In this document: one piece after another, positions 39,187 to 51,730 of the stretch
Position numbering within the stretch: the stretch's first letter is position 1
Layout of the letters: every line of letters starts with the position of its first letter
Assembly (NCBI GenBank): GCA_949752795.1
Contig: OX457070.1
Location: 27,366,588-27,430,587, forward strand
Direction: 5' to 3'
DNA from: Hyperoodon ampullatus
Taxonomy: Eukaryota > Chordata > Mammalia > Artiodactyla > Ziphiidae
DNA length: 64,000 bases
The notes under the pieces: generated by a model
What the model was told of the DNA's origin: nothing
Database searches by the model: none
Seen by the model: the letters and a program-made list of their open reading frames with translations, nothing else
Made by a program: the position numbers and the translations under genes

Positions 39187-42160
39187 GTCAAAGAGTGTTT
39201 ATCCTCTAAAAGTTTCATAGTGTCGGTCTTACATTTAATTATTTAATCCATTTGTAGTTTATTTTTGTGTATGGTGTTGGGGGGTGTTCTAATTTCATTC
39301 TTTTACATGTAGCTGTTCAGTTTTCCCAGCAGCACTTATTGAAGAGGCTGTCTTTTCTCCATTGTATGTTCTTGCCTCCTTTGGAGTAAATTAGGTGCCC
39401 ATATGTGCATGGGTTTATCTCTGGGCTTTCTATCCTGTACCATTGATCTATATTTCTGTTTTTGTGCCAGTACCATACTGTCTTGATTACTGTAGCTTTG
39501 TGGTATAGTTTGAAGTTGGGGAGCCTGATTCCTCCAACTCCATTTTTCTTTCTCTAGATTGCTTTGCCTATTCAGGGTATTTTGTGTTTCCATATGAATT
39601 GTAAGATTTTTTGTTCTGATTCTGTGAAGAATGCCATTGGTAGTTTGATAGGGATTGCATTGAATCTGTAGATTGCTTTGGGTAGTATAGTTGTTTTCAC
39701 AATATTGATTCTTCCAATCCAAGAACATGGTATATTTCTCCATCTGTTTATGCCATCTTTGATTTCTTTCATCAGTGTTTTATAGTTTTCTGAGTACAAG
39801 TTTTTTGCTTCCTTAGTCAGGTTTATTCCTAGGTATTTTATTCTTTTTGTTGCAATGGTAAATGGGATTGTTTCCTTAATTTCTCTTTCTGATTTTTCGT
39901 TGTTGGTGTATAAGAATGCCAGAGATTTCTGTGCATTAATTTTGTATCCTGCAACCTTACCAAATTCACTGATTAGTTCTAGTAGTTTTGTGGTGGCATC
40001 TTTAGGATTTTCTATGTAGAGTATCATATCATCTGCATATAGTGACAGTTTTACTTCTTCTTTTCCAATTTGGATTCCTTTTATTTCTTTTTCTTCTCTG
40101 ATTGCTGTGGCTAGGTCTTCCAAAACTATGTTGAATAAGAGTGGTGAGGGTGGACATCCTTGTCTTATTCCTGATCCTAGTGGAAATGTTTTTGGTTTTT
40201 CCACCATTGAGTATGATGCTTCTTACGGGTTTGTCATATACGGCCTTTATTATGTTGAGGTAGGTTCCCTCTATGCTCATTTTCTGGGGAGTTTTAATCA
40301 TAAGTGGATGTTGAATTTTACCAAAAGCTTTTCCTGCATCTATTGAGATGATCATATGGTTTTTATTCCTTAATTTGTTAATGTGGTGTATCATATTGAT
40401 TGATTTGTGTATATTGAAGAATTCCTGCATCCCTGGGATAAATCCCACTTGATCATGGTGTATGATCCCCTAATATGCTGTTGGATTCTGTTTGCTAGTA
40501 TTTTGTTGAGGATTTTTGCATCTATGTTCATCAGTGATAGTAGTCTATAATTTTCGTTTTAGGTGATATCTTTTTCTGGTTTTTGTATCAGGGTGCTGGT
40601 GGCTTCATAGAATGAATTTGGGAGTGTTTCTCCCTCTGCAATTTTTTGGAAGAGTTTGAGAAGCATTGATGTTAGCTCTTCTCTAAATGTTTGATAGAAT
40701 TCGCCTGTGAAGCCATCAGGTCCTGGACTTCTGTTTGTTGGAAGATTTTTAATTACGATTTCAACTTCATTACTTGTGATAGGTCTGTTTATATTTTCTA
40801 ATTCTTCCTGGTTTAGTCTTGGAAAATTGCACCTTTCCAAGAATTTGTCCGTTTCTTCATGGTTGTCCATTTTATTGGCATACAGTTGTTTGTAGTAGTC
40901 TCTTATAATCCTTTGTATTTCTGCCATGTCAGTTGTGGTTTCTCCTTTTTCATTTCTAATTTTATTGATTTGCGTCCTCTCCCTTTTTTTCTTGATGAGT
41001 CTGGTTAAGGGTTTATCAATTTTGTTTATCTTCTCAAAGAACCAGCTTTTAGTTTTATTGATCTTTGCTATTGTTTTCTTCATTTCTATTTCATTTATTT
41101 TTGCTCTGACCTTTATTATCTCTTTCCTTCAGCTGACTTTGGGTTTTCTTTGGTCTTCTTTTTCTAGTTGTTTTAAGTGTAGGGTTAGATCGTTTATTTG
41201 AGATTTTTCTTGTTTCTTGAGGTGAGATTGAATCGCTATAAACTTCCCTCTTAGAACTGCTTTTGCTGCATCCCATAAGTTTTGCATCTTTGCGTTTTTG
41301 TTTTCATCTGTTTCTACACATTTTTTAAATTTCTTTTTTGATTTCTTCAGTGATCTCTTGGTTATTTAGTAGCACACTGTTTAGCCTCCATGTATTTGTG
41401 TTTTTTGCAGTTTTTTTCTCTGTAATTGATTTCCAATCTCACAGCATTGTGGTCAGAAAAGATGCTTGATACGATTCCAATTTTTTAAAATTTTCCGAGA
41501 CTTGATTTGTGATCCAAGATGTGATCTATCCTGGAGAATGTTCCATGTGCCCTTGAGAAGAAAGTGTATTCTGCCACTTTTGGGTGGAATTTTCTATAAA
41601 TATCAATTAGATCTATCTGGTCTATTGTGTCATTTAAAGCTTGTGTTTCCTTATTTATTTTCTGTTTGGATGATCGGTCCATTCGTGTAAGTGGGGTGTT
41701 AAAGGCCCCTACTATTATTGTGTTACTGTCGATTTCTCCTTTCATGGTTGTTAGTATTTGCCTTATGTATCGAGGTGCTCCTATGTTGGGTGCATAAACA
41801 TTTATAATTGTTATATCTTCTTCTTGGATTGATCCTTTGATCATTATGTAGTGTCCCTCCTTATCTCTTGTAACAGTCTTTATTTTAAAGTCTATTTTAT
41901 CTGATATGAGTATTTCTACTCCAGCTTTCTTTTGATTTCCATTTGCATGGAATATCTTTTTCCATCCCTTCACTTTCAGTCTGTATGTGTCCCTAGGTCT
42001 GAAGTGGGTCTCTTGTAGACAGCATATATATGGGTCTTGTTTTTGCATCCATTCAGCCAGTCTGTATCTTTTGGTTGGGGCATTTAATCCATTTACATTC
42101 AAGGTTATTATTGATATGTATATTCCTATTACCTTTTTCTTAATTGTTTGATCCATCTTT

Positions 42161-42579
42161 AACTGTTTGATAGAGTTTTCCAGTGAAACCACCTGGGCCT
42201 GGACATTTCTGTTTCGGGAGAAATAGTGAGTTCAATTTCTTTAATGGTTATAGGACTATTTTAGATGATCGACTTCATTTTAGTTGAGTTTTAGTAGTTT
42301 ATGGTTTGAGGAATTGGCCCATTTTTTCCAAGTTGTTGAATTTGTGGGCATAAAGTTATTTATAGCATTCCCTTATTATCTTTATAATGGCTTCAGGATT
42401 TGTAGTGATATCCGCTGTTTCATCCCCAGTATTGGTGATTTGTGACTTCCCTCTTTTTATTTTTGTAAGTTTTTATAGAAGTTTATCAATTTTATTGATT
42501 TTTTCAAAGAAGAGGCTTTTGGTTTCATTGATTTTCTTTATTATTTTCCTGTTTCAATTTCATTGATTTCTACTTTTCT
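42161..42579 (-). mobile_element. Ancient L1 (element C), reverse-transcriptase segment
   Basis: Continues the ORF2 reading broken at 37171 (ttccagtgaaaccacctggg, then gtttatcaattttattgatt). It is broken again at 42579 by insertion of L1 element D. Non-coding fossil. Confidence 0.7.
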
Positions 42580-43474
42580 TATATTTTTAAGATTTTTTAA
42601 TACTTCTTTATTCCAATTTTATTGAGGGATAATTGACATACAGCACTGTATAAGTTTAAGGTGTACAAAATAATAATTTGACTTATATAAAACATGAAGT
42701 AACTATTACAATAAGTTTAGTGAACATCCACCTTCTCATATAGACACAAAATTAAAGGAATAGAAAAAATTTTTTCTTATAATGGAAGTCTTACGATTTA
42801 CTCTCTTAACTTCCCTGTATAACATACAACAGTGTTAATTATATTAATCATGTTGTACCTTGCATCCCTAGTACTTATTTATCTTGGAATTGGAAGTTTG
42901 TACCTTTTGACTGCCTTCGTCAATTCCCCCTCCCCCCATCCCCTGCCTCTGATAACCACATATCTGATGTCTTTTAATATGAGTTTGGTTGGTTGGTTCT
43001 GAAGTATCATTGATTTACAACACTATGTTAGTTCCTGTTTAAACAATATAGTGATTTGGTGTTTTTATACATTTCAAAATGATTGCCACAGTAAGTCTAG
43101 TTGCACTGTGTCATTATAAAAATATACTACAAAGTTATTGACTATATTCCCCACACTTTACATTTTATACCCATGATCTTTATTTTGCAAATGGAAGTTT
43201 GTACCTCTTAATCTCCCTCATCTATTTCTTTCCTCTCCTTACTCCTCTCCCCTTTGGCAATCACCTGTTTCTTCTCTGTATCTATAACTCTGTTTCTGTT
43301 TTGTTATGTTCGTGGATTTGTTTTGTTTTTAGATTCTATATATAAGTGAAAATATACAGTATTTGTCTTTGTCTGACTTACTTCACTTAGCGTAATACCC
43401 TCTAGGTCCATCCATGTTGTTGCAAATGCAAGATTTCATTCTTATTTATGGCTGAGTAATATTCCATTATATAC

Positions 43475-43530
43475 GCATACATAATATTGTATATATAGTA
43501 TATATATGTATATATATATGTATATATAAA
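43475..43530. repeat. AT-rich (TA)n-like simple repeat
   Basis: Imperfect tata/gtatat repeats inside the 3' part of L1 element D. Confidence 0.8.
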
Positions 43531-44143
43531 ACACATCTTCTTTATTCATTCCTCCATTGATGGGAACTTGGGTTGCTTCTGTATCTTGGCTCTTGTAAAT
43601 AATGCTACAATGAACATTGGGGTGCATATATCTTTTCTATTTAGTGTTTTTGTTTTCCTCACATAAATACCCAGGAGGGGAATTAGTGGATCATATGGTA
43701 GTTCTATTTTTAATTTTTTGAGGAATCTCCATGCTGTGTTCAATAGTGGCTGCACAAATTTATATTTCCACAAACAATGTATGGGGGTTCCCTTTCCTCT
43801 ACATCCTCACTAACCCTTTTTATTTGTTGTGTTCTTGATAACAGTCATTCTGAGAGGTGTGAGGTAATATATCATTGTGGTTTTGATTTGCATTTCCTGG
43901 ATGTAGTGATGTTGAGCATCTTTTCATGTGCCAGTTGTCCATCAGTATGTCTTCTTTGGAAAAATGTCCATTCAGGTCCTCTACCCATTTTTTATTCATT
44001 TTGTTTTTTGTTTTGTTTTGTTTTTGTTTGTTTGTTTGTTTTGAATTGAGCTCTTTGAGTTCTTTGTATATTTTGGGTATTAACCCTTTACAAGGTATAT
44101 CATTTGCAGATATCTTCCCCATTTAGTAGATGGCCTTTTAATT

Positions 44144-44334
44144 TTTTTAAAAATATTTATTTATTTGGTTGCATGGGGTCTTAGTTGTGGCAGGCGGGCT
44201 CCTTAGTTGCAGCATGCGAACTCTTAGTTGCGGCATGCACGTGGGATCTAGTTGTCTGACCAGGGATCGAGCCCAAGCCCCCTGCATTGGGAGCGCAGAG
44301 TCTTATACACTTTACCACCAGGGAAGTCCCTGGG
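44144..44334 (-). mobile_element. Older CHR-2-like tRNA-derived SINE in L1 D
   Basis: On the plus strand it runs from an A/T-rich tail (aaaaatatttatttatttgg) through ttagttgcggcatgca and ccagggatcgagccc to accaccagggaagtccc, the complement of a tRNA-like head. Flanking duplication cttttaatt (44135-44143 and 44335-44343). It is clearly different from the two CHR SINEs at 38975 and 62013, and more diverged from its expected form. Confidence 0.75.
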
Positions 44335-47300
44335 CTTTTAATTGTGTTGATGGTTTCCTTCACTGTGCAAAAGCTTTTTAGTTTGATATAGTCCCATTGG
44401 TTTATTTTTGCTTTAGTTTCCCTTGCCTGAGGAGACATATCCAAAAGACTATTACTAAGAGTCATGTCAAAGAGCATACTGTCTATGTTTTCTTCCAGAA
44501 GTTTTATGGTTTCATGTTTTATATTTAAGTCTTTAACCCATTTTGAATTTATTTTTGTGCATGGTGTGAGAAAGTAGCCAAGTTTGATTCTTTTACGTGT
44601 ACCTGTCCAGTTTTCCTGATGCCATTTATTGAAAAGGCTGTCTTTTCCCCATTGTATATTCTTGCATCATTTGTCATAGATTCATTGACCATATAAGTGT
44701 TGGTTCATTTCCTGTTTTTCTATTCTGTACCATTGAATTTTGTGTCTGCTTTTGTGCCAGTACCACATTGTTTTGATGACTGTAGCTTTGTAGTATAGTT
44801 TGAAATCGAGGAGTGTGATACCTCCATCTTTGTTTTGCTTTCTCAAGATTGTTTTGGCTATTGGGGGTCTTTTGTTTTTTCACACAAATTTTAGAATTAT
44901 TTGTTCTAGTTTTGTTAGAAATGTTACTGGTACATTGATAGAAATTGCATGGACTCGGTAGATTGCCTTGGGTAGTATGGTCATTTTAACAATATTAATT
45001 CTTTCAATTCATGAACACAGTACATCTTTCTATCTGTTTGTGTTGTCTTCAATTCCCTTCATCATTGTCTTATAGTTTTCCGAGTACAGGTCTTTTACCT
45101 CCTTGCTTAGATTTATTCCTAGGTATTTTGTTCTTTGTGATGTGATAATAAAAGGGACTGTTTCTTAATTTCTTTTTCTGATAGTTTGTTGTTAGTGTAT
45201 AGAAATGCAACAGGTTTCTGTATATTAATTTTTTATCCTCCAACTTTACAGAATTCATTGATGAGCTCTAGTAGTTTTTTGGTGGCATCCTGAGAATTTT
45301 CTATGTATAGTATCATGTCATCTGCAACCAGTGAACAGTTTTACTTCTTCCTTTCCAATCTGGTTTCCTTTTATTCTTTTTATTGTCTGATTGCTGTGGC
45401 TAGGAAGTCCAATAATATATTGAATAAAAGTGGCCAGAGTGGGCATCCTTGTCTTGTTCCTGATCTTAGAGGAAATGTTTGCAGCCTTTCACCATTGAGT
45501 ATGATATTAGCTGGGGGCTTATCATATATGGCCTTTATTATGTTGATATATGTTCCCTCTATATCTACTTTGTGGAGAGTTTTTAGCATAAATGAATGCT
45601 GAATTTTGGCAAAAGTTTTTCTGCATCTACTGAGATGATCACATGATTTTTATTCTCAATTTGTTAATGTGACTTATCACATTGATTGATTTGTGGATAC
45701 TGAACCATCCTTATGCCACTTTATCATGGTGTATGATCCTGTTAGCTGTGTTATTGAATTTGATTTGCTAATATTTTGTTGAGGATTTTTACATCTATGT
45801 TATCAGTGATATTGGCCTGTAATTTTCTTTTTTTGTGATATCTTTGTCTGATTTTGGTATCAGAGCAATGCTGGTGTTGCAGAATGAGTTCAGAAGCATT
45901 CCTTCCTCTGTGATTTTTTGGAATAGATTGAGAAGGATAGGTGTTGACTCTTCTCTAAATGTTTGGTAGAATTCACCTGTGAAGTCATCTGGTCCTGGAC
46001 TTTTGTCTTTTGGGAGTTGTTTTATTACTGATTCAACTTCATGCCTTGTAATTTGTCTGTTCATACTCTCTATTTCTTCCTGGTTCAGACTTGGAAGACT
46101 GTACATGGCTAGAAATTTGTCCATTTCTTCTAGGTTGTCATTTTATTGGCATATATTTGTATGTAGTAATCTATTATGATTCTTTGTAAACTTCTCCTTT
46201 TCATTTCTGATTTATTTTTTGATTTGGGACCTTTCTCTTTTTTTCTTGACGAGTCTGGCTAAAGGGTTATCAATTTTGTTTATCTTTTCAGAGGACCAGC
46301 TCTTAGTTTCATTGATAACTTTCGTTGCTTCTTTAGTCTCTATTTCATTTATTTCAGCTCTGATCTTTAGGATTTCTTTCCTTCTGATAACTTTGGATTA
46401 TGTTTGTTCTTGTTTTTCTAGTTCCTTTAGGTATAAGACTAGGTTGTTTATTTGAGATTTTTCTTACTTTTTGAGGGATGCTTGTATCACTGTAAACTTC
46501 CCTCTTAGAATTGCTTTTGCTGCATCCCATAGATTTTGGATCACTGACTTTATTTTCATTTCTCTCCAGGTATTTTTTAAAAATTCCTTTTTGATTCCCT
46601 CAGTGATCCATTGGCTGTTTAGTAGCATATTGTTTAGCCTCCATGTGTTTGCGGTTTTTGCAGTTTTTTTCTTACAGATGATTTCTATTCTCATAGCATT
46701 GTGGTCAGAAATGATGCTTGATTTGATTTTTCAGTTTTCTTAAATTTACTGAGACTTGTTTTACTGTGGCCTAGCCTGTGATCTATCCTGGAGAATGTTC
46801 CACGTGCACTTGAAAAGAATGTGTATTCTGCTACTTTGGGATGGAATGTTCTATACATATCTATTAGGTTGAACTGATCTAATGTGTCATTTAAGGCCCC
46901 TGTTTCTCTACTGATTTTCTGTCTGAACCATGTGTCCATTGATGTAAGTGGGGTGTTAAAGTCCCCTGCTATTATGTGTTGCTGTTGATTTCTTCCTTTA
47001 TGCCTGATAACATTTGCCTTATATATTGAGGTGCTCCTATGTTGGGGGCGTATATATTTACAGTTTATATATTTATATTCCCTTCTGGGATTGATCCCTT
47101 AATCATTATGTAATGTCCTACTTTGTCTTTTGTTACAGTCTTTCTTTTAAAGTCTATTTTGTCTGATATAAGCATTGCTACCCTGGCTTTCTTTTCATTT
47201 CCACTTGCATAGAATACCTTTTTCCATTCCTTCACTTTCAGTGTGTGTGTGTGCGTGTCTTTAGACCTGAAGCGAGTCTCTTGTAGGCAGTATATATATG

Positions 47301-47574
47301 GTCTTGTTTTTGTATCCATTCAGCTACTCTATGCCTTTTGATTGGAGCATTTAATTATTTAAATTTATAGTAATTATTGTTAGGTATGTATTTATCGACA
47401 TTTTGTTCATTGTTTTCTGGTTGTTTTTGTAGTTCTTTTTTGTTCTTTTCTTTATCTTTTGTTGTCTTCCCTTGTAATCTTCTGACTATTTTTAGTGTTA
47501 TGTTTGTATTCCTTTCTCTTTTCCGTGTGTGTAATAATTGTAGTTTTTTTGGTTTGTGGTTACAGTGAGGCTTA

Positions 47575-47607
47575 CATCTATCTATCTATCTATCTATCAT
47601 CTATCTA
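47575..47607. repeat. (ATCT)n microsatellite
   Basis: About seven atct units with one interruption, inside L1 element D. Confidence 0.9.
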
Positions 47608-48737
47608 GGATTATTTTATGTTGCTGATCTTTAAGGTTCAAATACATTCACCCCTGCATTTTTATTCCCTCCTCTCACATTTACTGTTTTTGATATTATA
47701 TTTTGCATCCTTTTGTTTTGTGCATCCCTTAACTACTTATTGCTGATATAGATGATTTTACTACTTTTGTTTTTAACCTTCCTACTAGCCATATATGTGG
47801 TTGATTTCCTACCTTAACTACATGTTTGCCTTCACCAATGAGCTTTTTCCTGTCATAATTTTCATGTTTCTTTTCTTTTCCACTTAGAGAAGCCCCTTTA
47901 ACAATTCTTGTAAAGCTGATTGGGTGGTACTGAACTCTTTGAGCTTTTGCTTCTCTGTAAAACTTTTGATCTCTCCACCAAATCTGATTGAAAGCCTTGC
48001 TGGGTAGAGTATTCTTGGTTGTAGGTTTTCCCCTTTCATCACTTTATTGTGCCACTCTCTCTGGCTTACAGAGTTTCTGCTGAAATGTCAGCTGTAAACC
48101 TTATGGGATTTCCTTTGTATGGAACTTGTTGCTTTTTCATTGCTGCTTTTAACGTTCTCTATTTATCTTTAATTTTTTCCATGTTAATTACAATGTGTCT
48201 TGGTGTGGTCCTCTTTGGGTTGATCCTGTTTGGTACTCTCTATACTTCCTGGACACGGATGTCTTTTTCCTTTCCCAGTTTAGGGATGTTTTCAGCTATT
48301 ATTTCCTCAAAATGTTATCTGCCCCTTCTCTCTCTTTTCTCCTTCTGGGACTCCCATAATGTTAATGTTAATAGGCTTGATGTTGTCCCAGAGGTCTTTT
48401 AAACTGTCCTCATTTCTTTTTATTAAAAAAAATTTTTGTGTGTTCAGCTTAGGTGATTTCCACTACTCTGTCTTCCAGCTTGCTGTTCTGTTCCTCTGTA
48501 TCATCTAGTCTACTGTTGACTCCTTCTAGTGTGTTTTTCATTTCAGTGATTGTATACAGTACTTCATCTCTGTTTGGTTCTTTATATTTTGTAACTCTTT
48601 TAAAATTTCTAACTCTCACTGTTCATCCAATCTTCTCTCAATTTCTTTGAATATCTTTATGATCAGTACCTTGAACTCTTTATCCTGTAGATAGCCTATC
48701 TCCACTTCACTCAGTTTTTCTTCTGGGGTCTTATCTT

Positions 48738-49222
48738 TTTATTTTTTTAATTGAAGTATAGTTAATTTACAATGTTGTGTTAGTTTCTGGTATACAGCAA
48801 AGTGATTCAGATATATACTTTGTCTATCTATATCTACATATCTATTTATATTCTTTTTCATATTTTCCATTATATTTTATTACAAGATATTGAATATAGT
48901 TCCCTGGGCTATACAGTAGGACCTTGTTGTTTATCTATTTTATATATAGTAGTTTGTGTCTGCTAATCCCAAACTCCTAATTTATCCCTCCCCCCATTTT
49001 TCCCCTTTGGTAACCATAAGTTTGTTTTCTATGTCTGTGAGTGTGTTTCTGTTTTGTAAATAAGTTCATTTGTATCATACTTTAGATTCAACATATAAGT
49101 GATATCATATGATATTTGTCTTTGTCTGACTTATTTCACTTAATATGATAATCTCTAGGTCCATTCTTGTTGCTGCAAATGGCATTATTTCATTTTTATT
49201 TTATGGCTGAGTAGTATTCCAC

Positions 49223-49286
<64 letters not shown>

Positions 49287-49520
49287 ACATCTTCTTTATC
49301 CATTTATTTGGGTTGCTTCCATGTTTTGGCTATTGTAAATAGTGCTGCTATGAATATTGGGGTGATGTATCTTTTCAAATTAGCGCTGTTCTCCAGATAC
49401 ATGCCCAGGGATTGCTCGATCATATGGTAACTCTAGTTTTAGATTTTTTAAGGAACCTCCATACTGTTCTCTAGAGTGGGTGCACCAATTTACTGTCCCA
49501 CCAACAGTGTAGGAGGGTTG
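48738..49520 (-). mobile_element. 5'-truncated L1 fragment nested in L1 D
   Basis: About 780 bases of L1 3' UTR and the end of ORF2, minus strand, flanked by ttctggggtcttatctt (48721-48737) and ttctggggttttatctt (49521-49537), a 16 of 17 match. It contains a TG/TA microsatellite at 49223-49283. It interrupts the ORF1 region of L1 D, which continues exactly on each side. Confidence 0.85.
49223..49283. repeat. Compound (TG)n(TA)n microsatellite
   Basis: About 12 bases of TG followed by roughly 48 bases of TA, in the nested L1 fragment at the place where L1 normally has gtatatatgccacat. It probably grew from that seed. Confidence 0.95.
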
Positions 49521-50914
49521 TTCTGGGGTTTTATCTTATTCCTTCATTTGGAACATATTCCTCTGTTGCCTCCTTTTGCCTCATTTGATGTTTTTTTCCT
49601 ATGTATTTGTTAGGTCGGTTATGTTTTCTGACATTGGAGTAGTGACCTTTTGTAGGAGACACCATATGCATCCCAGCAGCACACTTCTCTCTGGTCATCA
49701 GAGATATATGCTCTATGGTGACCTTATGTGGGCTACATGGGTCCTTCTGTTGTGGCAGGTTGACTACTGTCGGTAATCTGTAGGCATAGCTGGCCCCTGG
49801 TTTGGTTGGTTGCCAGGCCCCACCTTGTGTGGAGGCTGCTGGCCTCTGGTTATTAGGGCTGTGTCACTAGGCAGCTGACTACAGAACCCCAGCAGGTCCT
49901 GGGGCTAGTGATGGCCCACTGGTGGGTTGAACCTTGTTCTGGAGTGCATGGTTGCAGGGTCAGAGGTCCTGGATCTAGTCTTGGCCTGCTGGTGGGTTGG
50001 GCTGGTTCTTGACCCAGCTGGCTGTGAGATCCAGGGTGCCCCAAAGCTGGTGTTGTCCTGCTGGTGAATGGGGCTGGATTCTGGGGCTTATGCTGAGGCA
50101 CTGGTTTTTGGAGCTGAATTCTGGGCCCTGTGGTGGACAGGGCCAGCTCCTGGGGCTAGTGCCAGTGCACTTGTGGATGGTGAGATTCTGAGGCAGCGGG
50201 GTGTTCAGGAGGTTCTAAGGCAGCCAGCCTGCTGGTGGGTGGATCTGTGCCTCTGCCCGGCTAATTGCTTGGTCTGAGGTGTCCCAGTTCTGGCACCAAA
50301 AGGCTGTTGAATGGGGCCAGGTTCCAGTGCTAATAAGCCAGAAGGAGGATTCCAAAGTGGTACTTGCCAGCACCAGTGTCCATGTGACAGAACAAGCTCC
50401 CCAAAAGTGTTGTTGCCAGTGTCTCTGTCCCCAGGGTGAGCCCCAGTTGTCTTCTGCCTCTCTGGAAGGCTAAGATCAGCAGGTGAGGCTTACCCTGGCT
50501 CCTTTTAAATTACCCCTTCTACCCTGGGTCCTAGAGCTTGTGAGATTTTGTGTGTGCTCTTTAAGAGTGGGGTCTTGTCTTCCCAATGCAGGATCCCTGG
50601 GCTGGGGAGCCTGATGTTGAGCTTGACCACACACTCCTTGGGGGAGAACCTCTGCAACTGTAATTATCCCCACTTTTTCGGGTGACCACCCAGGGCTATT
50701 TGTCTTGACTATACCATGTCTCTGCCCCTCTTGCCCATCTCATTCTGGTTCCTTCTTTATATATTTAGTTGTAGAAGATCTTTTCTTCTAGTTTTCCATT
50801 TTTCCTCATCAATAGTTGCTCTGTAAAGAGTTGTAATTTTGGTGTACCTGTGGGAGGAGGTGAGCTCAGGGTCTTCCTACTCTGCCATCTTGGCCACTCT
50901 TTCTCTACTTTTCT

Positions 50915-51730
50915 CTTTATCATTTCTTTCCTTCTTCTTGCTTTGGATATCTTTTGCTCTTCTTTTTCTAGTTTCTTGAATAGGAATTTAGATTGTTGAT
51001 TTGAGGCCTGTCTTCTTTTCTAGTGTATTCTTTAGTGGTATAATTTTCCCTCTCAGCACTGCTTTAGCTGCATCCTACATATTTTGATACGCCATATTTT
51101 TATTTGCATTCAGTCCTATCTATTTTTTATTTCCTTAAGATTTTCCTTTTGACCCTTGGATTATTTAGAAGTGTATTGTTTACTTACCAAGTGCTTAGAC
51201 TTTTTTCTATTGTTTTTTGTTACTGATTTCTGCTTTGATTCCATTATGGTTAGAGAACATATTCTGTATGATTTCAATTCTTTTAAATTTGTTGAAGTTT
51301 GTTTCATGGCCTAGGGTATGGCCTTTTTGGTGAAAAGTATGTGTATTTTGCTGTTTTTTGTGTGGAGTATTTTATACATCTCAAACAGAACTTGTTGAGT
51401 GATTGGGTTGTTCAGATCTTCTATATCTTTGTTGATTTTCTCTCTAGTAGTTCTAATAGTTGCTGAGAGGGTTTTTTTTTTAAGTCCCCAGCTATCATCG
51501 TGGACTTGTTTATTTCTCTTTTTAGTTCTATACATTTTTGCTTTATGGAATTTGAAGCTTTGTTGTTTGGTGCATACACATTTAAGATTATTATTGCTTC
51601 TGGTATATTGATCCTTTAATTATTATGTAATGTGTTTTTTTTCTAATAATTTTCTTTACTCTAAAGTGTACTTTATCTGATGTTAATATAACGACTCCTG
51701 CTTTTTAAAAAATTAATGTTTGTGTAGCAT
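50915..51730 (-). mobile_element. Ancient L1 (element C), ORF2 middle segment
   Basis: Picks up the ORF2 sequence broken at 42579 and runs on into the endonuclease region (atcctacatattttgatacg, then ttatctgatgttaatataac). It stops at 51730 at the edge of a 1.1 kb insertion and resumes at 52853. Confidence 0.7.

Larger units (their letters stand above)
37172..42149 (-). mobile_element. L1 insertion (A/B) with tandem 3' ends, 5' truncated
   Basis: A minus-strand L1 bounded by gattcatcttt at 37161-37171 and gatccatcttt at 42150-42160 (10 of 11 match), taken as its target-site duplication. From high to low coordinates: ORF2 endonuclease region (about 42100-41500), reverse transcriptase with an intact YADD codon set (40028-40039), the ORF2 C-terminus (to about 38090), and a 3' UTR ending in a 30-base poly-T run at 37755-37784. 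Then come a 77-base unique segment, another poly-T run (37661-37677) and a second L1 3' end (37172-37660). ORF2 is broken by frameshifts and by a SINE at 38975. Not active. Confidence 0.8.
42580..50903 (-). mobile_element. Near full-length old L1 (element D), minus strand
   Basis: Flanked by a perfect 11-base duplication tctacttttct (42569-42579 and 50904-50914). Its 5' end, read on the minus strand from about 50900, includes GGCCAAGATGGCAG, the YY1-type start motif seen at L1 5' ends. There follow a GC-rich 5' UTR (about 50870-49540), the ORF1 region (about 49540-47900), ORF2 (about 47380-43450) and two 3' UTR-like blocks in tandem (43330-43000 and 42985-42600). Both ORFs are full of breaks, and the catalytic YADD reads VADD at 45317-45328, so it is dead. 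It is interrupted by a SINE and an L1 fragment. Confidence 0.75.

Noticed and set aside
39336..42192. Long minus-strand frames with reverse transcriptase and endonuclease motifs as host genes
   Set aside because: They are pieces of a single broken L1 ORF2. Frames overlap and are split by frameshifts and a SINE.
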